Assembly: GCA_019843655.1 (NCBI GenBank)
Contig: JACDQD010000104.1
Span: 6,324,001-6,388,000, forward strand
Length of the DNA: 64,000 nt
Source: Lethocerus indicus
Taxonomy: Eukaryota; Arthropoda; Insecta; Hemiptera; Belostomatidae
Reading direction: 5' to 3'
In this document: positions 62,961 to 64,000 of the stretch, one piece after another
Layout of the letters: the number at the start of each line of letters is the position of its first letter
Numbering within the stretch: position 1 is the stretch's first letter
Made by a program: the position numbers and the translations under genes
The notes under the pieces: generated by a model
Database searches by the model: none
What the model was told of the DNA's origin: nothing
Seen by the model: the letters and a program-made list of their open reading frames with translations, nothing else

Positions 62961-64000
62961 AACTCCGTCACTGAAGATACAACTTTGACCGGATAAATCT
63001 GTATGGATTTGTTAATTGCGTATTATACGAAGCAAATTATGATTTCCTTACGTATCAAAAGGACCCTTACTTATGACCAATGACAATTGTTTCATCAGTG
63101 CTGGAATTTAAAGAATACTACCCAAATATTTGTCGACAGCCAATTTTTGCTTATTCTGACGGCTCTTAAATTCACGAGAAATCGTAGTATTTTCAGATTT
63201 TCGTTTCATTTTCATTTACAAACTCTGTTCATACACCACCGGATCATGTTTGCTAGTCGATGTTATACATAGAAAACATTAATTACGAGGGCAGGACATG
63301 TTCCATAATATGTGATAGACCAGAAACTCCGACTGATATACAGATATATAGAAGTCACCTAAATATACATTTAATTGCTAAATACTTTATTTTCTTGCAA
63401 ATATAAACGAGATACGAAGAAAAACCCAGGAATGTATTACAGAACATTATAGGAATATCTACGTATTCGTCCGTTGCACGACGACGCGTTGGCCTGCGGC
63501 CAAAACTTTCTGCGACCGAATTACGAGAATATAAAAGAATTAGTTCCCTAGATAATCAATTAAGCCATGAAAATGCAGATGAAAATTGGGTAAGAACGGA
63601 TTTATGAACATCGTCAAAATTTCAGCAGTTTTTATCTAAGTAAATCGAAAAAGAAAAGAATGTAAAAAAAATAAAAATTATGCGGAAAATATTTTTTTTG
63701 TCTGACATGTCAGAAATTATTGGTATATAAAATCAGAAGTGTAGTCTTAAGACTGCCACTATTTTGTAACCCACCAGTACAGGTTACATAGAGATTTCGA
63801 CTCAATCGTTCGGTTTGGGCAACAGAGTAGTATTCCGCAAATAGCAGTGATTATGCCAAAAGTCGACATAAGTAAGACCATCACTCTGGTCCAACTAACA
63901 ATAGGAAGGAGGGAGCTTGCAATCGTTTTGGCCCCGAATCAAAGTAGCAAGAGACGGCACGTGCAATAATATTGCCAAAACCCGGGGACCCCGAGCTAAT
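62961..64000. other. Unassigned 5' flank
   Basis: No exon, repeat or RNA gene recognised. Composition is like the large Chip introns, with many CpG. Confidence 0.6.

Overview
The window is eukaryotic nuclear DNA, most probably from an insect. It carries two spliced protein-coding genes, both on the minus strand, with GT-AG introns. There is no operon layout and no convincing long ORF. Most long open frames come from microsatellites, chiefly (GA)n, or from GC-rich coding exons read in the wrong frame. The protein matches are closest to insect orthologues as I remember them; I cannot name the species.

Gene 1 (2439-4355, minus) is SNRNP27, a small SR-rich protein of the U4/U6.U5 tri-snRNP. It is complete in three exons, whose phases join to give 150 residues.

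Gene 2 (11534-61629, minus) is the LIM-domain-binding cofactor Chip (LDB1/CLIM/NLI family) and fills most of the window. I could place eight coding exons with consistent phases: 61496-61629, 33278-33353, 17561-17663, 16589-16761, 15847-16056, 14520-14643, 12274-12401 and 11534-12005. Intron 1 is about 28 kb and intron 2 about 15.6 kb. The last exon has a frame break in its G-rich tract, either an assembly slip or a real truncation.

Layout: 1-462 is the edge of a dimeric 70/71-bp satellite. 463-4400 holds SNRNP27. 4400-11533 is AT-rich DNA without genes and probably includes the Chip 3' UTR. 11534-17663 holds the six clustered 3' exons of Chip, including the LIM-interaction domain. 17664-61495 is two huge introns around the small exon 2. 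61496-64000 is the GC-rich first coding exon and its presumed 5' flank.

The introns hold several structures that no gene explains. They include a nearly perfect 78-nt hairpin 52 nt from the exon 2 splice acceptor, TATCGATA boxes of which two sit inside inverted repeats, a family of foldback MITE-like elements, diverged tandem and dispersed repeats, and several (GA)n arrays, one about 400 bp long. CpG density also changes abruptly near Chip exon 3, from depleted on the left to abundant on the right.
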